Assembly (NCBI GenBank): GCA_937992195.1
Contig: CALKKV010000039.1
Coordinates: forward strand, 1-35,706
Direction of reading: 5' to 3'
DNA: 35,706 nucleotides
Source of the DNA: an uncultured Gammaproteobacteria bacterium
Lineage (GTDB): Bacteria > Pseudomonadota > Gammaproteobacteria > Arenicellales > Poriferihabitantaceae
Shown here one piece after another: positions 8,947-17,410 of this stretch (its first letter is position 1; each line of letters starts with the position of its first letter). The notes below the pieces were generated by a model. That model made no database searches and was not told the DNA's origin. It worked only from the letters and a program-made list of their open reading frames with translations. The translations under genes and the position numbers were made by a program.

Positions 8947-10221
8947 ATGAAACTCGAATCACTGGCTTTGCATCATGGATACACCGCTGAGGCGACGACC
9001 AATGCTGCAGCTGTACCGATTTATCAAACGACCTCTTATACTTTTAACGATACCCAGCATGGGGCGGATCTTTTCAATCTGAAGGTTCAGGGAAACATTT
9101 ATACACGCATCATGAACCCGACACAGGATGTGTTAGAGCAAAGACTAGCGGCAATGGAAGGCGGTATCGCTGCCCTTGCGACAGCTTCTGGTATGTCGGC
9201 GATTACCTATGCAATCCAGGCGATTACGAAAGCTGGCGACAATATTGTCAGCACCAGCGAGCTCTATGGCGGCACTTATAATCTGTTTTCTCACGGCTTA
9301 CCAAATCAAGGGGTTGAAGTGCGTATGGCATCTGCGGACGACCATGCCGGCCTGGAAGCATTGATTGACGGTAATACCAAAGCATTGTTTTGCGAGTCGA
9401 TAGGCAATCCGCTGGGTAACGTCGTGGATCTAGATGCACTGTCTGAAATAGCGCATCGCCATGGTGTGCCGGTAATTGTGGATAACACCGTCCCCACCCC
9501 TTATTTATGCAACCCATTTGAGCACGGTTGTGACATCGTGATTCATTCACTCACCAAATATATAGGTGGCCACGGCACGACCATTGGCGGTGTGATTATT
9601 GATTCAGGAAAGTTTGACTGGGCGGCACAAAAAGAACGGTTCGCGATGTTGAATGAGCCGGATCCCAATTATCATGGCGTTATTTATACCGAAGCGCTTG
9701 GGCCGGCGGCCTATATTGGGCGCTGCAGGGTTGTTCCTTTAAGAAATATGGGCGCTGCGATTGCACCCCATAGCGCATTTATGATTCTCCAAGGCCTTGA
9801 AACACTCGGATTACGAATCGACCGACATTGCGAAAATGCACTGACGGTTGCTAGCTTTTTGAATGAGCATGATAGTGTTGAATGGGTGAATTATGCAGGC
9901 ATGCCGAGCCATAAACATCATGCAACCTGTAAAAAAATCACCAAGGGCAAAGCCTCCGGGATATTGAGCTTTGGTATCAAAGGCGGTGAGGAGGCTGGCA
10001 CTAAATTTATTGATGCACTGCAGATGATCCTTCGGCTTGTGAATATTGGCGACGCCAAATCACTGGCCTGCCACCCTGCTTCCACAACCCACAGTCAGCT
10101 GACTGAAGAAGAGATGGCAACCGCGGGAGTGACTAAGGGTATGGTGCGACTCTCGATCGGTATCGAGCATGTTGATGACATTATCGCTGACATCTCTCAG
10201 GCATTAGATGCGGCAAAGTAA
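8947..10221 (+). CDS. metY: O-acetylhomoserine sulfhydrylase (MetY type)
   Basis: This 424-aa PLP enzyme of the Cys/Met metabolism family makes homocysteine from O-acetylhomoserine and sulfide in the cytoplasm. It has the substrate-binding YTRIMNPT (52-59), the PLP-holding Asp in VIVDNT (D179), and SLTKYIGGHG (201-210), whose K204 is the Schiff-base lysine. Length and the FNLKVQGNIYTRI and GPAAYIGRCRV blocks fit the MetY subgroup better than cystathionine synthases or lyases. The ATG has GAGG upstream at a usable distance. It is a single-gene unit closed by a strong terminator. I looked upstream for a SAM riboswitch and saw none. A methanethiol-using activity is possible in this family. Confidence 0.9.
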   Translation: MKLESLALHHGYTAEATTNAAAVPIYQTTSYTFNDTQHGADLFNLKVQGNIYTRIMNPTQDVLEQRLAAMEGGIAALATASGMSAITYAIQAITKAGDNIVSTSELYGGTYNLFSHGLPNQGVEVRMASADDHAGLEALIDGNTKALFCESIGNPLGNVVDLDALSEIAHRHGVPVIVDNTVPTPYLCNPFEHGCDIVIHSLTKYIGGHGTTIGGVIIDSGKFDWAAQKERFAMLNEPDPNYHGVIYTEALGPAAYIGRCRVVPLRNMGAAIAPHSAFMILQGLETLGLRIDRHCENALTVASFLNEHDSVEWVNYAGMPSHKHHATCKKITKGKASGILSFGIKGGEEAGTKFIDALQMILRLVNIGDAKSLACHPASTTHSQLTEEEMATAGVTKGMVRLSIGIEHVDDIIADISQALDAAK

Positions 10222-10307
10222 GAAGGGCGGTACGCTTGGTGGAGAGCTAATTGCTGCTAGCTCTAGCTATTCTTTAATCTTAGCCGTCAATATAAACCTC
10301 GCAAAAT

Positions 10308-10338
10308 GAAGAAAGCCGTCTTTAAGACGGCTTTCTTC
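10308..10338 (+). terminator. metY: Strong rho-independent terminator after metY
   Basis: GAAGAAAGCCGTCTT is followed after one base by AAGACGGCTTTCTTC, a perfect 15-bp stem with a very small loop. Both flanks are rich in A or T, so it could stop transcription from either side. It lies about 90 nt after the metY stop. Confidence 0.85.
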
Positions 10339-10736
10339 TTTCCTATTTGAGACCAATTTCCGAGTCACTAGTTATGCATGCTACTCGAATATTTTTCCTT
10401 TGTTTTCTCCACACCTCAGAAGCTCTAGCAGCATGCTGTTCATGTATTAAAGATCGAAACAAAACATAGGGATTCAGTGCTAGTAGAATCCAACGGTCAG
10501 GTTTTGTAAGAATCAACCCGGCTGCGATTCATGGGTTAACTATCTCAAATGTGAATTGCGCGGATATTGATGAGACGACTGCCCGTTAAATTGAATCGTT
10601 GGTACAGAAACGTGAGGTAGTGATATCTCTTGGCCAACTCTCTGCTGACAATCGACGCATAGTGCATCTAGTCACATTTAATGCGGGCCAGGCGCCCACC
10701 TGCGACACCTAGTAAAAAATAACTTCCACCAGCTTT
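10339..10736. other. Gene-free stretch between convergent genes
   Basis: About 400 nt with no credible gene. Plus-strand text around 10550-10712 reads coding-like (for example QKREVVISLGQLSADNRRIVHLV) but includes a stop and no start or ribosome binding site. It may be a relic; I could not assign it. Confidence 0.45.
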
Positions 10737-11966
10737 TTATGACATTAGCTGTTCGTCAAACGGGTAGTTCGTCAATATCTCATAACCAGATTCGGTGACC
10801 AGGATTTGTTGTTCCAGCTTTACACCAATTGTTTCATCCTTCGCCCCCATGTAGCTTTCCACACACAGAACCATTCCCGACTGGATGGCATCTTCGTAGG
10901 GCAATGCTCCTCGAAAAATCGGGGAGATATTCGGATACTCATCACACATTCCTACGCCATGCACAATACAAGGGTAAGCGTTCGATTGAAATTCCTCGGG
11001 AACGGTGAAAGCGTTTTTTTGTAGCTCGCTAAACTTTACACCTGGTTTGATCAACTTTAGATTGTGTTCGATTTCTCTATATGCGAGCTGATAAACCTCG
11101 CGCTGGCGTTTATTGGGTTTCGCGGGACCACAATGAAAGGTTCGGGAAAGATCAGCGAAGTAACCCATTGGGCCTACCATGTCTGTATCGAAACCAACCA
11201 GATCTCCTGATTCAATCTTACGATCCGATGCCTCCTGCAACCAGGGGTTAATCCGTGGACCAGACGCCAACATCCTTCCATCATGCCAATCTCCATCATT
11301 TGCAAGGTTTGTATAATTTAGTAGAGCCCAAAGCTGCAGTTCCGATACGCCAGGAATCATGGCTTCTTTTAACTTATTAGCGCCATGTTCTGCGACCGCA
11401 ATTGCCCAGCGAATACACGCAATTTCATCTTCATTTTTAATTAGTCGCGCTCTTTCGGTGATCAACACGCCATCGATCACCTCGATCCCTCGGTCTTCCA
11501 ACGCCTGGGTAATGCTGGGATTCACATATTCAATCGCAACCTTGCGCGGATTTGCGCCAAGCTCTACCAGAAACTCGTCGACATCTTGCGCTAATTTTTT
11601 TGCATGTTCTGTCAGGTTTTCACCGCCATACATGTAAGCCAGCGGCTGACCAGTACGGATGTTTGTCTCTAACACTTTCGGATCAAATGCATGATGAAGC
11701 AGAAACTCTCCCTCTAATGGAAAGAATAAATAAGTACTCGGAATATGCGACATAAACAATGCATAGTTCCGATAGTCGATTGCGTATCGCAGGCTGATCG
11801 GATTCACCATAATGCAAAGACTGACGTCATGGGAGCGCATCACTCGCCGTATTCGCGACTGTCGATACTGATTCATACGCGCACGATCAATCACAGGCAT
11901 GTCTCGAATCCGCGACAAATCGCTCCAGTTTTCATTCAAAACGAGTTGATCCGGTGTCATTGCCAT
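10737..11966 (-). CDS. M24 metallohydrolase-fold protein, DddP-like (candidate DMSP lyase)
   Basis: A 409-aa protein with a creatinase N domain (about 30-170) and an M24 pita-bread domain (about 180-400). Likely metal ligands are D260 and D262 (GFDTD), D272 (YFADLSRTF), H336 (VHGVGMCDEYP), E370 (CVESY) and E385 (KLEQQ). From memory, DMSP lyase DddP has the same spacing and also a catalytic Tyr five residues before the His and an Asp six after it; here these are Y331 and D342. SGPRINPW and the C-terminal YPFDEQLM also look DddP-like. DddP cleaves dimethylsulfoniopropionate to dimethyl sulfide and acrylate. An Xaa-Pro dipeptidase or other M24 hydrolase remains possible. It is convergent with the sulfur-assimilation gene metY. 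TATTATAT about 20-30 nt before the ATG may be part of its promoter. Confidence 0.72.
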   Translation of the reverse strand: MAMTPDQLVLNENWSDLSRIRDMPVIDRARMNQYRQSRIRRVMRSHDVSLCIMVNPISLRYAIDYRNYALFMSHIPSTYLFFPLEGEFLLHHAFDPKVLETNIRTGQPLAYMYGGENLTEHAKKLAQDVDEFLVELGANPRKVAIEYVNPSITQALEDRGIEVIDGVLITERARLIKNEDEIACIRWAIAVAEHGANKLKEAMIPGVSELQLWALLNYTNLANDGDWHDGRMLASGPRINPWLQEASDRKIESGDLVGFDTDMVGPMGYFADLSRTFHCGPAKPNKRQREVYQLAYREIEHNLKLIKPGVKFSELQKNAFTVPEEFQSNAYPCIVHGVGMCDEYPNISPIFRGALPYEDAIQSGMVLCVESYMGAKDETIGVKLEQQILVTESGYEILTNYPFDEQLMS

Positions 11967-12471
11967 TCTGCGAATTCGACTTTGATATAATATCCCTAGT
12001 TTAACTAAACCTAAATCTAATAAGAAAGTTACGGACTACCCGAAATCATACATCGATGACAAGAATGCGATAATTGTCGTAACGTGGGACTCAGGAAGCA
12101 TGTTAGAAATAACGAGTCAGATATCGAGTATATTTTTTTGGCCATGCCAAATTACCAAGCTAGAAAACAACTCTGCGGCTCACCAACCCGGCTTGATACA
12201 GTGAAAATGATTCAACTTCCCACAGTCGTATTTGAGTTCGTTCTACTAACCAGAAGCAGGAATCAATATTCAAGTACTTAGCGCGCGTTCGCTAGCAGCT
12301 TATTTCTGAATGGATGAAGTAACACCTGTGAAACCAGCGAAGAAACCGGCATATTTCTGACCGCTCTGCATTGATTTTTCGGTAGTCCATCAATCATTCT
12401 GCCAAGGCTAAAAATAATCAGAGATTGGCTGATATAATCGGCAAGAAGAAGGAGACAATTGGAAACATAAA
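11967..12471. other. Intergenic region with divergent promoters
   Basis: About 500 nt between divergent genes, with no convincing gene. Towards the right gene, TATAAT at 12434-12439 makes a good -10, with no clear -35. AAGGAGA follows about 15-20 nt before the GTG start. Towards the left gene, a TATTATAT-like box lies near 11985-11992. Short open frames here lack ribosome binding sites and known domains. Confidence 0.5.
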
Positions 12472-13836
12472 GTGGGGTCAAGCGGATTAATACAAATTGG
12501 GTTTTTAACCACCAAGTCGTGGATCAAAAGTCTATGCTTATTTGTTTTTATTTTAGGACATATTTCACCGGTTTATGCTCAGTCGATTCCAAGGCCCTTG
12601 TTTGGGGAGGAATCCGCTCCAGGCACATCGACCAGTGACACTACCCCATTTTTGCGTTGGTCAACGGCATCTGGCACTTCGACGTATGATGTTGAGGTCA
12701 GAGATGTAGACCATGGAGAACTCGTTGCAGTTGCAGAAGGACGCGCTACAACTAATTATTCAACACCTGCTCTGGCCAGGGGACGTGACTACGAATGGTC
12801 GGTACGAGGCTGCAATAGCTCCGGTTGCAGCGCGTTTTCAGAACCTTATTATTTCAATATAACGGGAACATCTCTCGACGCGCCAAACCCATTGTTTGGT
12901 TCCGCTTTTCCACTAGGCCCGGTAATAGATGATACAACGCCACGTTTTCGATGGAGCAGCGTGACTGGTGCTCGCACTTATGGGGTCTTGATACGCAATA
13001 CAGAAACAGACGAGATAGTACATATTGAAGATGGACAGTCAGCCACTGCTTTTACCACCCCTGCTCTGCTAGGCGCGCAGAATTATAAGTGGAGTGTGAG
13101 AGCTTGTAATACTTCTGGTTGTGGCGCCTACTCCAACCCCTATTTTTTTCAAATCGAAGAATCCATCCCTACTGCCTCACCGACACTCCTGCTTGGATCT
13201 AGCACTCGTCCTGGTACTTCCTATGGTGATACAACACCACTACTTCGTTGGACAAGTGTTTCGGGGGCCACTTCGTATGACATTGATGTTTTCGATTTAA
13301 GTTCAAACAGATTGGTAGTGAACGTCGACCGAAGAGCAGCGACTTCTTTCACAACACGACCTCTGGTCAGAGGAAGAAGCTATCGCTGGACGGTGCGTGC
13401 GTGCAATAGCGCTGGTTGTGGAACGAATTCAAGCCCCAGTTTTTTCACCATCTCAAGTACTGCGGTAGATTCTCCTGTTACCAACCCGGTTCCCGATGCG
13501 ACCTTGAGCGCCCCGGAATTGCTATTTGGCTCCTCTCAAGCACCGGGTATAACTGTCAGGGAAAACACGGCAGCGCTAAGATGGACAGCAGTTTCAGGCG
13601 CGACATCCTATGATATTGATGTTTTCAATACGGAGTCCGGTGAACGCATTGTTAGTATCGACGACCGTGCATCAACTACCTTTGTTACGCCTGAGCTCCC
13701 GAGAGGTCAGAGCTATCGCTGGAATGTCCGTGCCTGCAATAGATCAGGCTGCAGTGCTCGCTCTCAGAGCGCGTTCTTCTTTGTCTCAAACGTTATCATC
13801 ACACCCGCAATTTCAATTTTACTATTGGATAATTAA
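12472..13836 (+). CDS. Secreted protein of four fibronectin-III-like repeats
   Basis: The 454-aa protein has a signal peptide (hydrophobic 19-33, cleavage likely after VYA at 34-36) and four tandem repeats of about 90 residues at 41-130, 140-229, 239-329 and 348-439. Each contains LRWTSVSGATSYDIDV-like text, then FTTPxLxRGxSYRWxVRACN. Each ends with a CNxxGC pair (C114/C119, C212/C217, C311/C316, C422/C427), likely a small disulfide loop. Repeats 3 and 4 are the closest to each other, which points to recent duplication. The start is a GTG at 12472; no in-frame ATG precedes the signal peptide. The tail ITPAISILLLDN is hydrophobic but too short for a membrane anchor. An adhesin or matrix role is a guess; no catalytic domain is present. 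Confidence 0.75.
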   Translation: MGSSGLIQIGFLTTKSWIKSLCLFVFILGHISPVYAQSIPRPLFGEESAPGTSTSDTTPFLRWSTASGTSTYDVEVRDVDHGELVAVAEGRATTNYSTPALARGRDYEWSVRGCNSSGCSAFSEPYYFNITGTSLDAPNPLFGSAFPLGPVIDDTTPRFRWSSVTGARTYGVLIRNTETDEIVHIEDGQSATAFTTPALLGAQNYKWSVRACNTSGCGAYSNPYFFQIEESIPTASPTLLLGSSTRPGTSYGDTTPLLRWTSVSGATSYDIDVFDLSSNRLVVNVDRRAATSFTTRPLVRGRSYRWTVRACNSAGCGTNSSPSFFTISSTAVDSPVTNPVPDATLSAPELLFGSSQAPGITVRENTAALRWTAVSGATSYDIDVFNTESGERIVSIDDRASTTFVTPELPRGQSYRWNVRACNRSGCSARSQSAFFFVSNVIITPAISILLLDN

Positions 13837-13923
13837 CTTAAAATTGATTTTCAATTAGCCAAACAGTCCGGTTGGTTGATTGCTAGCTGGTTTAAGGTTG
13901 ACTGTGACCAAACCATTGACAGA

Positions 13924-14418
13924 TCAACTCACGTGATATGCTTTACTTACAGCATAGCTATCTTCAAACCAATTCCACAGGACAACTTTACCGTCGCGTA
14001 CTTTAGCGCGCAAAGCAAAGGTAAACATCCCGATTTCTTTGCCGGACTTCTTGGTAATTCCGTTCATTTTCCCAAATACGGCGACGGTATCACCAGAGGC
14101 AAATGCGTCTTCATTCTCCCAGGCGGTGGTCTGAAAGTTCTCGCCAAATACGGTGAGAAATTCGAAAATTTCATCTTTACTTTTCCATGGGCCAATCCAA
14201 GGCATCGCGCTATCCCCTTCATTATGCCAAACCATGTCATCTGCCATTAGAGAAGACATTGCCTCAATATCGCCTTTTCCCATCGCACCCATAAAAGCCA
14301 TCACCACATCAAAAGTCGCTTTGCTTGTAGCGTCCATTTCTGCGGCGTTTGTTTGTCGACCAAGAGAAAGCGCTAGAATAGCGCCAAGAGATGTGGCAAG
14401 TATGTTTCTTCGATTCAT
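13924..14418 (-). CDS. Exported SnoaL-like / NTF2-fold protein
   Basis: The 164-aa protein starts with MNRRNILATSLGAILALSLG, a signal peptide with twin arginines (a partial Tat motif). A SnoaL-like domain follows: FDVVMAFMGAMGKGDIEAMSSLMADDMVWHN, then WIGPWKSKDEIFEFL, and a C-terminal half with ALRAKVRDGKVVLWNWFEDS. This fold binds small hydrophobic ligands or acts as a cyclase or isomerase; the substrate is unknown. GGAAG lies a few bases before the ATG at 14418. It follows two other exported-protein genes on the same strand, but a hairpin with T-rich tail separates it from them, so it may have its own promoter. Confidence 0.78.
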   Translation of the reverse strand: MNRRNILATSLGAILALSLGRQTNAAEMDATSKATFDVVMAFMGAMGKGDIEAMSSLMADDMVWHNEGDSAMPWIGPWKSKDEIFEFLTVFGENFQTTAWENEDAFASGDTVAVFGKMNGITKKSGKEIGMFTFALRAKVRDGKVVLWNWFEDSYAVSKAYHVS

Positions 14419-14464
14419 TTTTTCTTCCGTTAATTTTCGCGACCTAAAGTCGCATTAAAATAAA

Positions 14465-14488
14465 ATTGTTTGTCTGGACTCAAACAAT
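14465..14488 (-). terminator. Weak rho-independent terminator
   Basis: ATTGTTTG and CAAACAAT pair over 8 bp around an 8-nt loop and are followed on the minus strand by TTTTATTTTA. It lies about 40 nt after the stop of the DUF5519 gene. The stem is A+T-rich, so termination may be partial and allow read-through into the next SnoaL-like gene. Confidence 0.55.
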
Positions 14489-14525
14489 CAAGACCAACTA
14501 GCTTGAGTAAAAAAGCGCGAGCTAC

Positions 14526-15140
14526 TTAACAATCAGATAGGTGCAGGTTCTGTCCAGTAACGTGGTTGTAGGACTCCAAAATGAGCTGAAATACGATTGT
14601 TAACTCCTCTTTTGTTTGTGGCGTGTAAAGCATTACAAGCCCTTCCCAACCGTTTCGCTGATCAGCCCAAGGATGCCGTTCTCCCCACCCAGTATTCGCG
14701 AGTTCAAGAGCACGTTTAAAAGGTAGCGGAGCATGTAAACTTCCATCAGGATGGATATGCGCAAACTCACGACCGGACACGATTGCATTCGGGTTAGCTA
14801 GCGGTAACTTGTTTGACAACCACATCCCATCCGTCCCAGGTAGCGAGACAATGGTTGGCCTTTTCTCTACACCAGGCAAAGAAAAGGCCAGGCGATACAA
14901 CTCCTGATTGAGCTCAACCACCGGGTCCATACCTATTTGAACGTGGGGCACTCTGCCGCTAGTTTTAACCGGCTGACTTGTTCGTGTTGGCAGGGGCATC
15001 AGCTCTTGCGAATTTATCTGTGACTGACTCATCTCTGACACACAGACATCAACGAGTACTTCGGCATTTATGGACATACTCTGCCCAAGAGATAACGATG
15101 CAAATGTCGCGATAATCAGATGTTTTGTAGTGTCTTTCAT
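14526..15140 (-). CDS. Exported DUF5519 / 'luciferase' domain protein
   Basis: The 204-aa protein has a signal peptide (MKDTTKHLIIATFASLSLG) and a C-terminal domain recalling DUF5519. Diagnostic text is SGREFAHIHPDGSLHAPLP, followed by NTGWGERHPWA and VMLYTPQTKEELTIVFQLI. The family carries a luciferase label in domain databases, but its bacterial members have no proven light-emitting role. I use the ATG at 15140; the frame runs up to a TTG at 15161 that abuts the preceding stop. No clear Shine-Dalgarno was seen, so it may rely on coupling to the SnoaL-like gene 21 nt upstream. That gene pair is divergent from a LysR regulator. Confidence 0.72.
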   Translation of the reverse strand: MKDTTKHLIIATFASLSLGQSMSINAEVLVDVCVSEMSQSQINSQELMPLPTRTSQPVKTSGRVPHVQIGMDPVVELNQELYRLAFSLPGVEKRPTIVSLPGTDGMWLSNKLPLANPNAIVSGREFAHIHPDGSLHAPLPFKRALELANTGWGERHPWADQRNGWEGLVMLYTPQTKEELTIVFQLILESYNHVTGQNLHLSDC

Positions 15141-15161
15141 TCGATTTAAATTAATTTGCAA

Positions 15162-15641
15162 CTACTTTGCGCTTAGCTGCCGCAACGCGCCAGCCCAGTC
15201 CTCAACATGGTAAGAACGAATAATCTTCCCTCCTTCTACGGTATGAATATCGATAGTTAATATGTCAAAACCTTTGCCTTTTCCATCTACACCAAACAAT
15301 GGACCGTTTGGTGTTCCAGTTGCCCGGCTGCGAACGACAACTTGATTACCTTTCTGGATCATCTGCTCTACCTTCCAGTTCAGATCCGGAATCAGTTTGC
15401 TAAATCCACCCACTTGCCCAATAAATTTTTCGGTGGTTTTATTCGCTCCGGAATAATCACCAATACTTTCCCAGCCATCGGCCGCAATACGCTTAAATGC
15501 AGCGCTATGTTCTTCTGAAGCGGGATTGCTCAAGAAATCATAAAACGTCTGTACAATTTTTTTATCATCCGCCATAGCAAAATTTGTCAGCGATACCATA
15601 AGCAATGCAACGGCAGTTAGATACGATTTGAAAATTTTCAT
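15162..15641 (-). CDS. Exported ester cyclase / SnoaL-like protein
   Basis: The 159-aa protein has a clear signal peptide (MKIFKSYLTAVALLMVSL, cleavage after NFAMA) and a SnoaL-like polyketide cyclase-type domain. The marks are VQTFYDFLSNP at the start, LIPDLNWKVEQMI, and the closing KIIRSYHVEDWAGALRQL. AGGAG lies 7 nt before the ATG, so the start is secure. It is the first gene of a minus-strand operon and faces a LysR gene across 128 bp. Such proteins are often induced by the neighbouring LysR regulator. The substrate is unknown. Confidence 0.82.
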   Translation of the reverse strand: MKIFKSYLTAVALLMVSLTNFAMADDKKIVQTFYDFLSNPASEEHSAAFKRIAADGWESIGDYSGANKTTEKFIGQVGGFSKLIPDLNWKVEQMIQKGNQVVVRSRATGTPNGPLFGVDGKGKGFDILTIDIHTVEGGKIIRSYHVEDWAGALRQLSAK

Positions 15642-15707
15642 GGTGTTCTCCTATGTTCTTAAAAAATCAGCGAGGGAATAAAAGTCCCCGTCGAAACAAG
15701 ACTATAG

Positions 15708-15735
15708 TTGCTTCCACATTAAATGATAATATAGT
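15708..15735 (+). promoter_or_regulatory. Predicted promoter of the LysR gene
   Basis: TTGCTT (15708-15713) and TATAGT (15730-15735) are spaced by 16 bp and would start transcription about 25-30 nt before the ATG at 15770. It lies in the 128-bp divergent region shared with the SnoaL-like operon, where a LysR-type regulator usually binds to control both directions. Confidence 0.4.
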
Positions 15736-15769
15736 ACAAATAAATTTAACTGTTCGGAATATTTATATA

Positions 15770-16660
15770 ATGTTAGATGAACTTCGCCAAATCGCAATTT
15801 TCGCAAAGACAGTGGACCATGGTTCCTTTCGGGGGGCAGCGGAAGCACTTCGGTTATCTCCATCTGTTGTAAGTCATCACGTTGGACAGCTGGAGGAGCG
15901 ACTCGGTACAGCTCTTCTTTACCGCTCCACTCGGAAATTATCTTTAACCAGGGAGGGAGAACGTTTGCTCGTCGCTGCACATAACATGATGGATGCGGCC
16001 GAAGCCGGCCTACAGGATATTGCCAACCAGACCCATGAGCTCTCCGGAGTTTTGCGATTAACAGCACCCGCGGTACTAGCACAGTCGAAGATCATGAATC
16101 AGTTAGCTAACTTCTCAATTACCTATCCTAAAGTAAATTTATCCATTGATTTTTCCGATGATCGAAGAGACATCATTGCAAATGGTTTTGATTTGGCAAT
16201 TCGGGTGGGGCAACTTAAAGATAGCTCTCTCAAAGCAGTCAAACTGTTCGATCTGCCACGGCGTCTAATTGCAGCTCCCGACTATTATAAATCCAAACCA
16301 AAACCCCAATCACCGCGTGATCTCAATGATTGGGACTGGCTGGAGTTAGCGCCAGTGTGGAAGAAGAAAGCGACATTTAGGAAAGCAGGAAAACACCAAA
16401 CGGTAGAGAAGAGGCCATCGCGGATCAGCGTAAATGACGTGAACGCTCTTCTTCAGCTAACACTTGCCGGTGCTGGATTGGCAATTGTTCCAGAATTTCT
16501 TGCCGAACCAGATATTTCCGACGGAAGCCTGCAGTACGTACTTCCTCAGTGGACCACTGAACCCGTCACTGCCTACGCTGTTTGGCCATCCAATGCCCCC
16601 AAGCATGGCCTAACAAAACACTTTGTTGAGTTTCTCCAAGGCAGAACAGGTGATCAATGA
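15770..16660 (+). CDS. LysR-family transcriptional regulator
   Basis: The 296-aa protein has an N-terminal winged helix (about 1-60, with GSFRGAAEALRLSPSVVSHHV and LEERLGTALLYRSTRKLSLT) and a LysR substrate-binding domain (about 87-290, with FDLAIRVGQLKDSSL and LAGAGLAIVPEFL). It most resembles the CrgA/DsdC-like group that opens with LDELRQIAIFAKTV. I chose the ATG at 15770 because family members begin there; the open frame extends to 15653 but adds 39 residues with no domain. It is divergent from the exported SnoaL-like/DUF5519 genes, so those are the likely target. The inducer is unknown. Confidence 0.88.
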   Translation: MLDELRQIAIFAKTVDHGSFRGAAEALRLSPSVVSHHVGQLEERLGTALLYRSTRKLSLTREGERLLVAAHNMMDAAEAGLQDIANQTHELSGVLRLTAPAVLAQSKIMNQLANFSITYPKVNLSIDFSDDRRDIIANGFDLAIRVGQLKDSSLKAVKLFDLPRRLIAAPDYYKSKPKPQSPRDLNDWDWLELAPVWKKKATFRKAGKHQTVEKRPSRISVNDVNALLQLTLAGAGLAIVPEFLAEPDISDGSLQYVLPQWTTEPVTAYAVWPSNAPKHGLTKHFVEFLQGRTGDQ

Positions 16661-16761
16661 ATCGAGTTGGGACATCAAGTTTTTGGCTTTGAGCAAGTCA
16701 AAAAATCCACCTATCTCAACAAGAATCGTCAAATCGATCATAGATTTTCGGGGCTAGTGGT

Positions 16762-17352
16762 TTAGCCTTCTTCGACATAAGGAATAACTTCTTCCACTTC
16801 CATGGTGTAACCTGTTTCAACATCCAGTGACTGACTAAAACCACTTTCCCCAAGGGTTTGTTGCGCGCGGAGGGTCTTCATTTTTCCCGTGATCCACACC
16901 GGCTCAAACAACTTTTTTATTTCGAAGTTCGAATCTAGTTTCCCATGAATCACCTGATTGGCAGGCGGCGGCGGGGTGTGAATACATGCGCCGAAGTAAG
17001 GCACAAGCAGAAATTCTTTTATTGATGTTTCATCAAACTCAAGCGGCAAAATAAAACCCGGGATTCGAACCGTTTCTCCGTCCAGCGCTTCAACAGTCGG
17101 CGCTTCATCTAACATTGCCTGCGCCTCAATTTGCAGCTTCAGATATTCTTCATCGGAGAGGTTCGTATACTCTTCATCTGTATATTTATCGAATACGCTA
17201 TTGGGATTCCAGCCCTTTGGCACTAGCTCATCCCACTCTACTTCTCTTGCCTCATCTGCGGCATAAGTAAACGATGCACATAGCAGCATTGCCATCACAG
17301 ATAGAATGATTATCTTCGAGGAAACGGCGGAGTTTGATTTTAATTTTTTCAT
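16762..17352 (-). CDS. Exported DUF3299 protein of the zinc locus
   Basis: The 196-aa protein has a signal peptide (MKKLKSNSAVSSKIIILSVM, cleavage after YAAD) and a DUF3299 domain. The hallmark CIHTPPPPANQVIHGKL lies near residues 122-138, preceded by VRIPGFILPLEF. DUF3299 proteins regularly sit beside DUF2796 (ZrgA) and an ABC pair, and are thought to act in periplasmic metal handling. The ATG at 17352 gives a clean signal peptide; the ATG at 17433 would add 27 basic residues and overlap the permease gene. It is the last gene of the Zur-controlled operon. No terminator was seen after it. Confidence 0.82.
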   Translation of the reverse strand: MKKLKSNSAVSSKIIILSVMAMLLCASFTYAADEAREVEWDELVPKGWNPNSVFDKYTDEEYTNLSDEEYLKLQIEAQAMLDEAPTVEALDGETVRIPGFILPLEFDETSIKEFLLVPYFGACIHTPPPPANQVIHGKLDSNFEIKKLFEPVWITGKMKTLRAQQTLGESGFSQSLDVETGYTMEVEEVIPYVEEG

Positions 17353-17410
17353 ATTTCTAGCGTCTTTACTTTTCTCGCATAAGGTTTTTATCAGTTTATC
17401 TCGCTTGACC

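Noticed and set aside
10550..10712. Coding-like text with RRIVHLV
   Set aside because: It recalls an R3H-type segment but has an in-frame stop, no start and too little length to assign.
13888..13915. Imperfect hairpin between the Fn3-repeat gene and the SnoaL-like gene
   Set aside because: TGGTTT/AAACCA and GGT/ACC can pair around a bulge, but there is no T tract; it is too weak to call a terminator.
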